64,000 nt of DNA from Schistocerca nitens (GCF_023898315.1 NC_064618.1:247169076-247233075), one strand, 5' to 3'; counted from the stretch's first letter, positions 44,093 to 56,214 are shown. The notes: generated by a model from the sequence alone, not told the origin. Made by a program: numbers and translations.

Positions 44093-45175
44093 TTCTTATG
44101 TGATTGAGACTGTGTATATAATAATCTATTAATAGTTCATTGCAATCGCTGTTGTGCTCATTATGTTAACAAAGATTCTTTACAACAGGATATGTTGCTT
44201 TTACACAACAAGCATGGCCCATCTAGATTGAGATGAGGTCCTTTATTTTGCATTGTACATTGTCACTTAATGATGCTAACAAAGGTGTGTAGGAGATTTT
44301 AGCACGAAGTGGAATCACATGGTGGTACATCACTCTCTTACAATCAGAACTATGAAGAACATCACAGTCTCTGCAGATGGCCAAATGTTTGCTCTTTTTA
44401 GTGTTTGAAAAATTTGCAAAGTGTATCTTATTAGCTTGGTTCAGTTGCATTTGAAACTCTAATCATTTATCAGACTGAAATGTGCTGAAATTTCCAAATA
44501 ACCTCCAAGACTGAGACCAAAAATTAATGGGATTTGTACAGCTTAAATATTTATGGTCACTGAAGTGAAAACCAAAAATTCTTTTAGTGTATTTATTGTG
44601 TAAACATTGTATAAAGCAATTTCATTTCTGTCATGATATCCCTCCTACACTCAATATCAGTATATTGAATTTTACACAGTGCATGAATTCCTGTAGAAAA
44701 ATATCATGTGGAAATCTGAGCAACCACTCGCACACCATGTGGCATTGCTCTTCGTCAGAAGGATTGGCTCATCTTTCATCCCTATTGATGATTCTTGCAA
44801 CAGCTTCACACACAATGTACCACACATGAATAATTATATTTAAATAAAAAAGCCCTAAAATCATCCATATACACTGTTCAAAGTGTCCAAATACATTGTT
44901 TATGTTGTGGATGACACCTGTCCATCCATGTTCGAGTAATGGAGTGTTAATGAAATACCTTGTTTATCCTGAAGATTGATAAAATTTGTAAAAAAATGAG
45001 AAAAACTTGTTTTATTTAGTGATTACTTCAGTTTTAAATCATAACTAGTAACACAGCACTCACAATAACATTTAAAAAAATAATTAGTGTTATAAACATG
45101 TAGAAAAAAGATGCTATGTTATTACAATCCTGGAGTAGTTATTCATTTCCTGCAGAACACAGTTTGGGAAGTCTT
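44093..45175. other. no recognisable feature
   Basis: AT-rich, short frames only. Confidence 0.5.
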
Positions 45176-45179
45176 GCTG

Positions 45180-45510
45180 TAGGAAAATGCAGAGTTGTGC
45201 ACTTCACAAAACTGAAAACTTGTTATTTCTTGACTACAGTATTAAGCAATCGCAGCTAGTCAGTGATGTTATACTAATATTTAACGGTAATGCTATGTTG
45301 AGGTATGAAACACATAGGCTCACTTAAATGAGAAGCCACCAGTCACTGGTAGGGTACTGGGAAACTGCAACTTTTGTACAAAATAGATTGCATACAAAAC
45401 ACTTGGGTGCACCATAATTAACTGCTGAGGTGTCATCAACCTGAAGGTTGGTTTGAATACAACAGTGCTTGAGTAAACATAGTCCTGTTGGAGGTCATGT
45501 GATGTCACCT
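45180..45510 (+). mobile_element. LINE RT C-terminal fragment
   Basis: Plus strand reads 'CRVVHFTKLKTCYFLTTVLS', then 'LIFNGNAMLRYETHRLT' and 'SLVGYWETATFVQNRLHTK', a pattern seen in the region after the RT active site of CR1-like LINEs (K-C-x-x-x-H-F-T, then a loop ending Y-E-T-H). Short and heavily decayed. Confidence 0.5.
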
Positions 45511-45514
45511 TCCT

Positions 45515-45612
45515 CTGACCATTGAATTGACTGACTTATGCTGTCATCTATAACTTGAGACCTTTTAATCCTTATTGTGGCACTTAACCACTGAGCTACA
45601 ACAAAGGACACA
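45515..45612 (-). repeat. tRNA-like (SINE-type) head
   Basis: On the minus strand 45,585-45,604 reads TGTAGCTCAGTGGTTAAGTG, an excellent box A region of a tRNA, followed about 35 bases later by GGTCTCAAGTTATAG, a degenerate box B. The missing CCA, imperfect stems and poor box B argue for a SINE relic and not a functional tRNA. Confidence 0.5.
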
Positions 45613-47040
45613 TAGTATAAAAAGGGAGGCTGTTTAAATTGATGCAGGCTTGCTTGAAAGTGATAAAGTTGAACAAAAGTGTTGAAATCTTAACTTAAGA
45701 AAGATATCTGGAATAACTTGTTTAAACCACTTCAAGAACTGGGTTTCAGGGCAGAAGTAACGACTGTTCTGATGACCGCTATGTATTGGGCCCATAGAGA
45801 TCATGTGGATAAAGTGAGCCTGTTATTTAACAGCTAACACAGAGCTGTGCAAACACTTTGTCTTCCCATTCTTCATCTGTGAAAAGAATAGGGAGAAAAC
45901 TTAATACCTAGTACGCTCTACCACACACTTCATTTTTATCCACATAGTAATGATACAAATGTAGAATGGGATTATGATGGTTCCTCAGTGCTGGTGTTCG
46001 CTATTTATAAACAGCTTGAAACAGCATCAGTAGCTTCTAATTATTTTGTAGGGACACTTTGTGTTGTGTGTAGGAACCAGGAGCATGAGGACTGCCATTT
46101 TCCATCATGCATGCCGTGTGGAGTTTTTCAGTAACATTAATAGTGAAACCTGATATGGGTGAAGCAAAATCTTCATAGTAAACATAGGTGTACAAAAATA
46201 AGCCATTTGCAGGGTACTTGTGAATGTGTGACTGAGAGCTGCCACTGCCTTCTGTGTGTCTTATTTTTGTAGTTAGTACAGATGTATTTGAAATGTGAAC
46301 TTTTGAATATGTCCCTACATTGTAATTTCAATTGTGTGACTGACTTTGGAAAGGTAGATGTGTTAGAAAATTCATTACAATTGATTCCTGAGTCAATTTC
46401 TGGAATCCACGTATTTCGTTACAGGTGTATTAAGTTTCTGGTGTTTACTTACCAAATACCAGTGATTTTATTTCGTGCATGAGGAAAATTCTTCGGATGT
46501 CTTTTATAGCTAGTATGTTGTATCTCTTCTTTCTTGACCAAGTCACCTAGATTTTGCACATAATGAACTTTCCATTTCTTAATGAGAAGGACCAAACTTA
46601 TTATTCTTTCTTTTGCAACTATATTCTTGATATGTGCAGCAGTGGTACATTACAACAGATAACACTTTTTCAAATCTGTGATCAATTAACTTCCATTTAT
46701 TATTCATAAAAAGCTTTTTCATATAGCAACGTCCATAATGTTCATGAGAAGCAAATTTATTGTATAATATAAAGTTTGTAGTTCCTCACATGATACCATG
46801 TCTGTGTGGAGTAAGTTACAATGTAATCTAACTCTGTTAATAATTATTCCATGACCAAAACACTTCTAACATTTTTCAGATGTAATAAAAGTTAAGTTTA
46901 AAATATTACTTGTTTTTCTTTTCTTGCATACTTATTACTGATTGACCTTATAGTGGTTGTCAAAAAGAATTGTAAAATTTTAGATGATGCCCTTTAGCAG
47001 GCATTGTACGATTAAATAGTACACTATATTCTCATCTGAT
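45613..47040. other. no recognisable feature
   Basis: AT-rich sequence with no transposon motif. A 66-codon plus frame at 46,282-46,482 has no recognisable domain. Confidence 0.5.
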
Positions 47041-47543
47041 AGGGCTGAAATATCACCCCTTCCCCCAGGTGGCTCATGGTTCTTTTGTGAATTCATCCCA
47101 TGGTGCCTGTGGAGCCCCACGCTATCACAGCCCATTCTTCCTTTCCAGGTTGCATTTCCTTCTCCTTGCCCCTCCCTCCCCATCCTTGCTCCTTCCCCAC
47201 TGCCCCCTCCCTCGCCATCCATGCTCGTTCCCTGCTGTTCCCTCCTTCCCCTTCCATGCTACCCATCTGGCTAAGCCTCCTAACAATGCAGGGATCACAT
47301 TTCTGATAGTTGAGCAGTTGCCTCCCCTGTATGCCTAGGAGTGGTTGAATGCCATTCTGCAGCATGGGGAATCCCGGCATAGGCCGCCATGCCAGACAGC
47401 CCTAACTGTGGCTGGGCGGGGCCCGTGGGGATAGCCACTGGTTGGTGTGAGTGGTATCAGGGTGGATGCTTTGCATGTGAGGTGCATCAGGCTTAGAAAA
47501 TCTGGTCATTCTTCTACGACCATCTCTTGGTGGTAACAGATCG

Positions 47544-48400
47544 TTGAATGCTGCTTCTTATGTCCCCATGACCTTTCCTTCCCAGGCTACACCCTGGGAG
47601 GAGGACCAGCTTCACTGGCTTGGGGTGAAACACTTTCCCTGCTACCGGGTGTGCACTAGGATGGATAGGGATATGTTCGGTGCCATAAAACCATTATTTT
47701 TTGTGGAAAATATCAAAGACAAATTTGGCAAAGTGGATCATTAAGATGTGGTCGAGTTCCTGTTGATCAAAACTTCTACTCCCACCCATTCTGCAGCTCT
47801 TCATGCTTGTGATCATCTTGACAATGTCCTGTTGTCCACTACACCTCACCAGTCTTTGAATACGGTCCATGGAGTCATCCTTCAAACGGATGAGATTCTC
47901 CGGGCCATTCTGGAGTGGCAAGGTGTTCATTTTGTTCAGTGTATGCAGAAAGTTCATAAGGACAATCACACGGATACTGGTGCCTTTATTCTGGCATTTG
48001 AGGGAAATAACTTTCCAGAGAAGGTGAAGGATACTGGTGCTTTTATTCTGGCATTTGAGGGCAATAACTTTCCAGAGAAGGTGAAGATTGTGTGTTACCA
48101 GTGTGATGTGAAGCCGTACATCCTGCCAACCATGAAGTGCTTTCAGTGCTTGCGTGTCAGGCACATGTCTTCCCCCGATGTTCGTCGGACTCTCTATGTG
48201 GTGATGGTGGACACGCACTCCATGAGGGAAGCCCCTGTGTGCCAACACACATGTGTGTTAATTGTTGCAGCCCTCACTCTCCACGCTTACCAGATTGCCT
48301 GGCTTAGAAGAAAGAAAAGAAGATATCAGGCTATAAGTCCATGGATCAATTGTCTTACACTAAGGCTTGTCAGAAATATGACCAATTTCATTCTGTTTTG
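47544..48400 (+). pseudogene. LINE ORF1 (gag-like) with CCHC knuckle remnant
   Basis: Two frames meet at 47,745 (a stop at 47,742-47,744). The second has 'HQSLNTVHGVILQTDEI', 'GVHFVQCMQKVHKDN' and 'CDVKPYILPTMKCFQCLRVR', the usual order in I/Jockey gag proteins (RNA-binding fold, then the first CCHC knuckle C-F-x-C). A 57-bp direct tandem duplication (47,973-48,029 and 48,030-48,086, two mismatches) repeats 19 residues in frame. The role is coating of LINE RNA. It is not intact. Confidence 0.75.
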
Positions 48401-48739
48401 ACGACTTCTATTTCTGCCTCTGTTCATCCTTTCCCCCTCCTCCCTCTTCCTTACCCCAGTCCCATCTGTATCTCCTCTCACCCTTCTCTGCTGTTCCCAA
48501 GCCCTCCCTTCTGGGTACTGCTTCCCTTCCCAGCCGACGAAGTGTCCCCCTTTTTCAGCACCCATCGGTGGTTGGGCTCCTGCCAGGACCCCTCCCACCA
48601 GCATCTTAAAATCTGAGTCAGACCTCTTATTTACGGATGTCACCCTGTCCTTGTTGGTGACGGATGGTGACCTAGCTGCATGATTGGCTCCAGCCCATTC
48701 ACCTCCCATTTGGATACCCACTCTTTGCTGCTTCTTTGG

Positions 48740-49495
48740 AACTGTAATGGATACTACAGTCATCTCCCAGAGTTGCAGTCCCTCATTGTCTTTTACTCAG
48801 CAGCTTGTCGTTCTCCAGGAATTTCATTTTATTGATGCTCACTCACTGAACCCTCATGGGTTCCGTGCTTTCCGTTGGAACCGGATCGGCCTTTTGAGGG
48901 CTTCTGGTGGCGTTTGCATGCCGGTCCATACATTGCTGTTCCCTGCTTTACAGGCCCTGTATGCTGTCCGTCAGTTTCGCCTTGTAACAACTTAAGTGGC
49001 TTCCTTCTTCCACCAGTCTTATTGCCTTTAGGCCTAAATATCGTTGTGCCAAAGCTGATTACTTAGCCAAACAGAAGAAATAGGTGTGTTGGGAATGCTT
49101 TATCTCCTCTCTAAGCTCTTCTGTCCCTTCTTCATGAGTGTGGGCTACACTTTGCACCCTCCAAGATTGTCAGCAGTAGTCTTCCATTCCAGGCCTTGCC
49201 CTTCCATGTGGCCTTTGTACAGACCCATCAGTTATCATGAGTCACCTCACAAACCATTTTGTGATGGCATCAGCCTCCTATCCAGTGGCCTTCCTCCTCC
49301 GGAAAGAGAGGGATGCAGCTTCCCATGAATGTTTTACCTCTCGTCAAGCGGAATCCTACAATGAACGTTTTACTGAATGGAAACTTCTTCCGGCCCTCTC
49401 TTCTTCTCACTGGCTACTGGCCCTGATTCCATCTCCACAACTAATTGTTTCAACATCTCACTCCTCCACAACGACAGTATTTCCTCTGGGTGTTT
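48740..49495 (+). pseudogene. LINE ORF2 endonuclease start and linker (truncated)
   Basis: 'LWNCNGYYSHLPELQSL' at about 48,735-48,790 is the first strand of the APE endonuclease (W-N-x-N-G). The central endonuclease is missing. By about 49,030 the frame is already in the linker: 'CAKADYLAKQKK' and 'CWECFISSLSSSVPSS.VW', then 'HECFTSRQAESYNERFTEWK' (49,330-49,385). About 500-600 bases that would encode the catalytic His and Asp motifs have been deleted. Confidence 0.65.
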
Positions 49496-49500
49496 ATCTA

Positions 49501-49982
49501 CTGTATTTACTCGAATCTAAGCCGCACCTGAAAAATGAGATTCGAAATCAAGGAAAAAAATTTTTCGCGAATCTAAGCTGCACCTGAAATTTGAGACTCG
49601 AAATTCAAGGGGAGAGAAAAGTTTTCGGCCGCACCTCCAAATCGAAACAAAGTTGGTCCATTGTAATACGAGACACAATTTAGGTCGAATGAATGACGAT
49701 ACAGCTACAGTAGTTTGGTTCGAGTCATAAGCTTAGCAGTTAAACTTTACCAGGTAGCCATTGCTATGTGTCAGGCGCTCCGTCTGGTTTGAATTGACTG
49801 CTTATTTTTCTTTGATCTGATATGTGCCGTTCTCTTTGTTATAGGTGTTGACGTCGCTCTAAGCTGAAGATGCATTACTGTACTGTGTCATGCATTGTTT
49901 GTTGCATTCTGATAATGAGTGTTTACAGCCTATCGCCGCTCGCGGCATGGCTTGCTTTTGTGCGTGCTACTACCGCTTACAA

Positions 49983-50041
<59 letters not shown>

Positions 50042-50959
50042 ATCGTCTCATTAGCGAAACAATGGCACGAGACTGCTGTTTGTTGTTACTTACACTGCTG
50101 CTTTCTTTGATAATGATCAACAAGAACCAAACAATAGACTGCATATGATAGAAGATGTTCTGAACGAGAGTTCAGCGAAAATTTTTCTCCGTTTGAAAAT
50201 CTTTGCAGACGCCTCTTTAGTACATTACATTCTGCACAGAAATTAGTCGTCTTACATTTAAAAATCTAGTCAATTGCCGTGCTTCATTTCTGACTGTATC
50301 ACTATTAGGCATAAGAATAATACGAATATAAACATGACAGTATATGTATATTCTTCCGCGTTTGCTGTTGTCTCACTCTAGTTTCGTAGTTTATTAGGCA
50401 GAAAGGATTTAAATGAGATAGCAGCAAACACGAAAGAATACATGGCAAAATGTTTATATTCGTATTATTCTTATGGTGAAGAGAATACTGCATGTGATTC
50501 ACAATTCATAATATTCTGCTCATAGGTAGGAAAAAATTCAGAACTTAGAGATGGCTGTATTGACAAACATCCCTGAACAGTCTCGCCAATCGGATTTTCG
50601 TAGTACATTGAAACGCTGCAACATTCGAAGATGAACAATACGGAATTTGTATCTACTTCGATGGATAATGTATGAAAACACAGTGGTCGAAACTCGGGGT
50701 GGAGGAAAAAAAGTTCGTCTTCCACCTTTTTTTTTATTTATTTACTGACGCAGACGTTTTGGCGCCAGTATTTATCTTTGTGCCTGCAAAGCATGCCTGT
50801 GTAGTGCTACATATATTCGACGGCAGAAGTTAGTTGTGGCGGCACCTACCAACATTTTTCAGAAGTTCCACTTACTTTGCACTCGATTCTAAGCCGCAGG
50901 CGGTTTTTTGGATTACAATAACCGGAAAAAAAGTGCGGCTTAGATTCGAGTAAATACGG
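49501..50959. mobile_element. Non-autonomous DNA transposon with TIRs and subterminal repeats, TA target duplication
   Basis: This 1,459-bp element lies between TA (49,499-49,500) and TA (50,960-50,961). Its ends are 27-bp TIRs with one mismatch, beginning C(T/C)GTATTTACTCGAATC. At the left a related segment GAATCTAAG(C/T)(C/T)GCACCTGAAA recurs about 55-60 bp apart, and 'CGATTCTAAGCCGC' appears again inside the right end. A GA microsatellite (about 49,986-50,037) lies inside. No transposase-like frame is seen. It interrupts the LINE linker, and the LINE resumes with RT sequence right after it. Confidence 0.82.
49986..50037 (+). repeat. (GA)n microsatellite
   Basis: About 26 GA units inside the TIR element. 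Confidence 0.95.
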
Positions 50960-51830
50960 TATATTTGACTTCATGGCATTTTTCCCCTCTCAATGGAGAG
51001 ACAGTATTGTGGTTTCTATCCTTACCCCTGGGAATGATATGCCATTCCTTGACAGTTACAAGCCAGTCAGCCTGAACAGTGTTCCATGCAAGTTACTAGG
51101 ATGGATGGTGGCTCATCGGCTCAATTGGGTCTTTGAAACTCCGGGTAACCAGTGCAGGTTTTGTGAGGGACAGCCTCAGATCAGTCATCTGCTTCAATTG
51201 GAAACATTAGATGGGCACGCGTTTTCTCAGCACCGCCATCTTGTTGCAGTTTTCTTGGATCTTCGGAAGGCATAAGACACAGCTTGGCGCCATCACATCC
51301 TCATTATGCTCCATGAATGGGGTCTTCGGCTCTCTTCCCACATGTCGTTCAGGGTGTCCTCCTTTTCCTCATTGCTATTAATGGGTTATGACCTCTGCTG
51401 GACCATTGGTCATCCCTGCTCTGGATGTGCATGATTTCTGTATTTGGACAAGCGCCCACTCGGCGGCCTCTGCGACAGTTACAGGGTGCCATCTGGCACA
51501 CTTCCACATGGACACACTTGCATGGTTTTCAGTTCTCTCCCTTTATTTTGAGGGTGGTGCATTTCTGTCGCCGTGCTATGGTCCACCCTGATCCGAAGCT
51601 CTACCTCGATGCCCAATACCTGACCGCAGCCCCCAGTTCCATTTCTTGGGTCTTCTTTTTGACAACAAGATTACTTGGTTGTCCCATATCAGTCATCTGG
51701 AAGTTGACTGTTTTCTCAACTCGATGTCCTCCACTTCCTTGTCCAAACCTCTTAGGGGGCAGATCATTCAACCTTTCTCCGCTTTTATTGGGCATTAGTT
51801 CTGTCTCATGTGGACAATGAATATAAAGTT
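50960..51830 (+). pseudogene. LINE reverse transcriptase
   Basis: 'FFPSQWRDSIVVSILTPGND' leads into 'SYKPVSLNSVPCKLLGWMV' (YRPISLT motif) and 'HRHLVAVFLDLRKA', which gives the first catalytic Asp at 51,255. A TAA stop follows at once (51,273-51,275). Beyond that, frames shift several times. The expected FxDD block is largely lost around 51,420. 'LGSSF..QDYLVV' and the thumb-like end at about 51,650-51,820 are weak. Inactive. Confidence 0.75.
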
Positions 51831-52204
51831 CGTGGATCCATGCGGCTCCCCTTGGACGCGGATTATCATTGTGATATTTGTTTGGCAACCGATGCCGGGA
51901 TCCCTGCCTATCGATACGGCGGTCCTGGTTTCCTATGCCATGACTACCTGCTCTCCCCTCCTATTCTATTCTTTTCGTGGCTTTGGGCCATCGCCCACCT
52001 GCTGCCCACCCTTGGCGGGATTTACCAGTTGGGCTCCGCCTCGCTTCTCTTCGCCATGACTTCCATCTACTCTCCTTGTCCTCATCCTCACATTCTCTCC
52101 TGAAAACACCCACCTTGGTTAGTTCCTCGACTGTGGATTTGCGTGGATCTCTTGTGGGGTCCGAAACCTCCATTGCTCCAGTTGTGTTCCATTGTTTGTT
52201 CCAA

Positions 52205-52830
52205 ACGCTCATACGGGAGTTTCAGGATGCCATTTTTTTTTACACTGATGGCAACCAAATCTGCCGATAATGTGGGATATGCCTTCACGTCTTCTGTTGG
52301 CATGGTACACCATCTCTTGCCTGCCACATGTGGGGTGTTTAGTGCAGAATTGATGGCCATCTATTGGGTCCTCAGCTTCATGAAACAGTCTTCTTGCTGA
52401 ACTTGGTGATGCTGCTTGTTCAGTTGCTTTCCTTTGGGTTCCTGGCTACATAGGTATCCCAGATGCTGATCATCTGGCTGGAGGCGAGTGTAGCCGCCTA
52501 CTCCACGATCTCTGTGTTCACTCTGGGGGAAGATTTGTGGCTTTACAGAAAATCCCATTTTGCTCAGTTGCAGGCCGACTCTTGGGAAGCTACCTTCCAG
52601 TCAAATAAACATTGCACAATCAAGAAGACTCCCACCATGTGACGTTCTTCCCTCTGCCTCTCGTGGCGGGAATCTACCATCCTCTCCTGGGTGCATATTG
52701 TTCATATTAAGTACCGTGTTCCATCACAGTAATCAATATTGTGCTGGGCTGCTTGGCTTTTGTCCCTTTGTACTAAATGAGTCCTCCCACCTTCTTTGTC
52801 TCAGGTGTTAGGGGATGAGCCCCGCATGGT
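52205..52830 (+). pseudogene. LINE RNase H domain and C-terminus
   Basis: 'FFYTDGNQI' at about 52,235 is the D-G motif of LINE-encoded RNase H (Y-T-D-G-S). A shifted frame then gives 'NVGYAFTSSVG', then 'LPATCGVFSAELMAIYWVLS' with the catalytic Glu (about 52,320-52,380). 'FLATxVSQMLIIWLE'-like sequence near 52,440-52,480 is a poor match to the last motif. The region ends with 'ENPILLSCRPTLGKLPSSQ'. An RNase H after RT places this LINE in the I group (I, R1 and LOA relatives), not CR1. Confidence 0.65.
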
Positions 52831-53344
52831 TACATCTATCCTCAGTTTTCTTTGCGAAAGTGCTTTGTCCACTCAGGTTTAAGTTCTTTAATTTTCCTCT
52901 GCAAAATCTCAGTCTCTCAGTGTATGTGTTGGTTATGGAGGACTTGACATTGCCTCCACGCCAGTCAGATTATCACCCACCCCTCCTCCCTCCCCTCTCC
53001 TCCTCCCTCCTCCCCAGCTTTCCCTCCTTTTTGTATGGTACTTAGTGCAGTGTGTTTCTCCTTTTCTTCTGTCCTCTTCCCCTGTTGTCCCCATTGTATC
53101 AGTTGTGTGGGGTGTGTTGACGGATCAGTGGTGGTGCTGGTGTCCCATCGCACATAGCGTTTCTGGAGCAGCTCTGCTCTCCCCATTTCCACCCACATGC
53201 CTACTGTTCTTTCCTTTTCATGCTGCCCTGACATCCTTTTTTAATGTTTGTTTGCACGTCATTCCTTCCACTAGACTAGACTCTGCTATTTGTGTTGTTG
53301 TTCCCTCGATTTCTGATGACCTTGCTGTTTGGTTCCTAGATGAA

Positions 53345-53930
53345 ATGGGCTGCAGAAGATGTGTGCCAAACTCCTCAGTAAAGGATGCCACAGTGACAGG
53401 AATACATCAAATAGTGCTAGCGAATTGGGTAAATGCAATAGGAAAGTCAGACGAATGAAGTAAGACTGACTCACGAATGTCATCGCTATGGCAGTTGTGG
53501 AAGAGCACCATCTGCTCACCTCTCCCATATGCCATATTGTATGAGAAGAGATACACTTGTGTATGGCAGCCAGAGATGTCTGGCCTAGTACACATGAGAT
53601 AACAGCCACAAATGTCAACCCCATACTTCAGGAGAAAATACAGAATGTCAAAGAAGATGTGTATTGATCTTTAGCACCAGTCTATGGCACTAGTTCAGTA
53701 TACCATGGAAAATAGACTCTGCCAACTCAGACTTGTGCCAGAAAGCTGTCAAACAACCACCCAGCATCTGATCAATACAGGTGCAATGAACTCCTCCATC
53801 AAGTACAACAACCCGCAGAAGAACAGATATTTTCAGGACAGAGGAAAACATACAAGTTTGTTTTCACTATGGATGCAATGAACACATTGCATGCACCTGC
53901 GAGAAAGGAGGCAAGTTTTATACAACTTTA
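53345..53930 (+). pseudogene. Gypsy gag with degenerate zinc knuckle
   Basis: 'EKIQNVKEDVY.SLAPV' and 'ARKLSNNHPASDQYR' (53,630-53,780, frame-shifting) are late gag sequence. The knuckle region 'VCFHYGCNEHIACTCEKGGK' (about 53,857-53,915) has CCHC spacing, but the second Cys is Tyr. No gag start is identifiable. Confidence 0.6.
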
Positions 53931-54097
53931 CACCACCAGATATCAACCATCGCAACAGTTCTATTCACGTCACTCTACTGCAGATTATAACTGACCTGTG
54001 ACACTTAGCTCATCATCATATCCCAGAGGAGGTCACTCCCCAACATGCTGTAGCCATTTGCCATCGCTGTACATTGGCACCAGTCGTTGCCTAGCCA

Positions 54098-54310
54098 TTG
54101 ACTTCAGGAAAATGGAGTGTGGAGATCATCTGTGGAGGTGAGGCCATGAAAGATGCAAATTCTCTGTGGACAACAAGTATGAAGATGTCAGGAAATCTCA
54201 ACACCATTGATGGACAATCTGTCCAGACACTAGTCAACACAGGTGCTTCCTTTTCTGTAATGCCGGATGCTCATCACCATCAGGTAAATAGGACTATGTC
54301 CATGATATGA
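54098..54310 (+). pseudogene. Gypsy aspartic protease
   Basis: 'IDGQSVQTLVNTGASFSVM' (about 54,209-54,265) is the retropepsin active-site loop. Here the catalytic Asp of D-T-G-A is Asn. The flap and the C-terminal part are not readable in a single frame. Confidence 0.7.
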
Positions 54311-54794
54311 AAGCAATCATGCAGATAGTCACAAAAGGTTGAACGTGTATTGCAACAATAACTATCAATGGAAAAAAAGAAAAAACACAGCCCTTTGAAT
54401 GTAACAGAATGTTTTCAGTATGTTACTCTTGGATGGAACTTCTTGCAGGCATCAAAGCAGTCACAGACTATGGAAAGTCAGAGCTCCAGATTAACAAAGC
54501 TATTGCAACTAGCACAGTTAACAAAGATTTCTCTGGGCCATTGTTTACTATTGAAGACTTTCTTATCTGGCCATCAATGAGATGAGTTCCAATCATCAGT
54601 TGAGATGCTCAGTTAAACTGTGAAACTATTGTTGGTTGCAAATGGCTTCTCTGGATCACAAGAGAAATCTGTATGCCTGCGGAGATTGTAGGCATTGGAG
54701 ATGATCAAAGAGACCTTTGGATCACGAACGTCATCTACAGCCACAACTTGTTTCTAAAGATATCTGTGTAGGAACAGCTGAATAAGTCCAGGAA

Positions 54795-55510
54795 GTGCAG
54801 CTTAATGTCCATAACAAAGAATTTTGGTCTGCTACCACTACAGTCAACACAAGGAAGGAAGTTACTACTGAGCTGCCAATAGGATATGGCCTAACTGAGG
54901 AATTTCAGCGAGTGATAGCCATTCTGCACCAATTTTCAGGTGCTTTCAAATCTGCAATGGAGAAAAGGAAGATGGACCAAACAGGCCATGGTAAAATACC
55001 GTATCAACACCAGGGATCATCCAACATTTATATAGTGTGTCATCAGATGAATAATGGATAACCTGGGAGATAGTGGTAAAGATGCCGCAAGATGACATCA
55101 TTGACCATTCAGAAAGTGTCCTATGGTCCTTGTGAAGAAGAAGAAGAAGAAGAAGAAGAAGAAGAAGAAGAAGAAGAAGAAGGAGGAGGAGGATAGTCCC
55201 TGGCGTTTCTGCATTGGCTACCGACGACTGAACAAAATCACAGAAAAGACTTTTATCTTTTGCCATGCACTGATGACACTGTTACTGCTGAAAAGGAACA
55301 AAGTGTGTCGCAGCCATGGATGTGGAGTATTGCTGAAGACTGCCTTGATAATTTCTACCAGCCTCCATGAATTTATTATTATGCCATTTGGACTGTAACA
55401 CTCCAGCCAGCTTCAAATGTATGATGGACAACCTACTTAGATACCTTAAATGGATGGCGTCTCTTTCCTATCTGGATGATATTGTTTTGTCCCCCTCACC
55501 CACCCAAAGC
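54795..55510 (+). pseudogene. Gypsy RT with polylysine microsatellite insertion
   Basis: The 54,795-55,061 frame 'LTEEFQRVIAILHQFSGAFK' is the pol N-terminus. 'DIIDHSESV' near 55,095 leads into 'MVLVKKKK...', where an (AAG)n array at 55,132-55,190 replaces the short 'VKKKDGS' turn of normal RTs. 'DSPWRFCIGYRRLNKITEKT' continues in the same frame. 'FIIMPFGL' follows at 55,398, and the catalytic 'LSYLDDIVLSPSP' at about 55,470-55,500 is in another frame. The active-site Asp pair is therefore still present. Confidence 0.8.
55132..55190 (+). repeat. (GAA/AAG)n microsatellite inside RT
   Basis: About 17 GAA units then GGA units, in frame with the surrounding RT sequence on both sides, encoding a Lys run followed by Glu. 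Confidence 0.95.
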
Positions 55511-56214
55511 CTTTAAATGAATGCCCAAGCCACCTGACAATCGTTTTCAAGTGTGTTCACGCTTTATGTCTCTGTCTGAGTCTGACAAAGTGCCTCTTCT
55601 TCTCCCAAGGAATAAAAATCTGTGCCACCCAGTGAATGGTGATGGAGTCCATCCCATTACAGAGAACTTAAGAACAGTCACAGATTTTCCAATTCCTTGG
55701 TGCATTTGTGACAGAAGTTTTTTTTTTTTTTTATTTCTCTCATACTATTGGCAGTTCACATACAGCTTCTGCACCAAGACCTGTCCTTCGCAAAAACTAT
55801 TGCAAGGAGACACCCATTACCTGTAACGAAGTGCAAAGTGTTTCTGTTTCATTATAGAATTGCTGACATTTCCAGTTCTACAATTATATTAAGAGAATGC
55901 CGAAGAAGAACTTCAAACTGATACTAGTGGTTCTGGAATAGGGGCAGTTCTATTACAAATTCAGGAGGGTGCTGAAAAGATGATAGCTTATGCTTCCAGA
56001 GAACTATCCAAGTCTGACATGAACTGATCTTGAATCGAGAAATAGTGCCTCACAGATGTATGGGCCATCAATAGATTTTGGTCGTATTTATTTGGCAAAC
56101 CATTCACTGTGTGATGGACCACCATTCTCTGTGCTAGCTGACTAGCCTGAAGGATCTGTCAGGTCGGCTGTGGAGATGAGCACTGAGGCTTCAGGAGTGC
56201 GTCACAGTTGTATA

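Larger units (their letters stand above)
47050..53340 (+). mobile_element. I-group LINE with gag, endonuclease, RT and RNase H, interrupted by a TIR element
   Basis: A 5' leader (47,050-47,540, C-rich, containing GAATCCCGGCATAGGCCGCC) is followed by a gag-like ORF1 (47,544-48,400), a truncated endonuclease (48,740-49,080), the endonuclease-RT linker (to 49,500 and from 50,960), RT (to about 51,830), RNase H (52,210-52,560) and a CT-rich 3' UTR ending near 53,340 with 'CTGATGACCTTGCTGTTTGG'. Without the 1,459-bp insertion it is about 4.8 kb, so it is close to full length at both ends but has a large endonuclease deletion. All ORFs carry stops or frameshifts. Confidence 0.82.

Noticed and set aside
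45585-45604. Possible functional tRNA gene (strong box A)
   Set aside because: Box B is degenerate, stems do not pair and no terminator is seen. A SINE relic is more likely.
48326-48763. 145-codon minus-strand frame opposite the LINE
   Set aside because: It lies antisense to the gag-endonuclease region, has no motif and is explained by composition.
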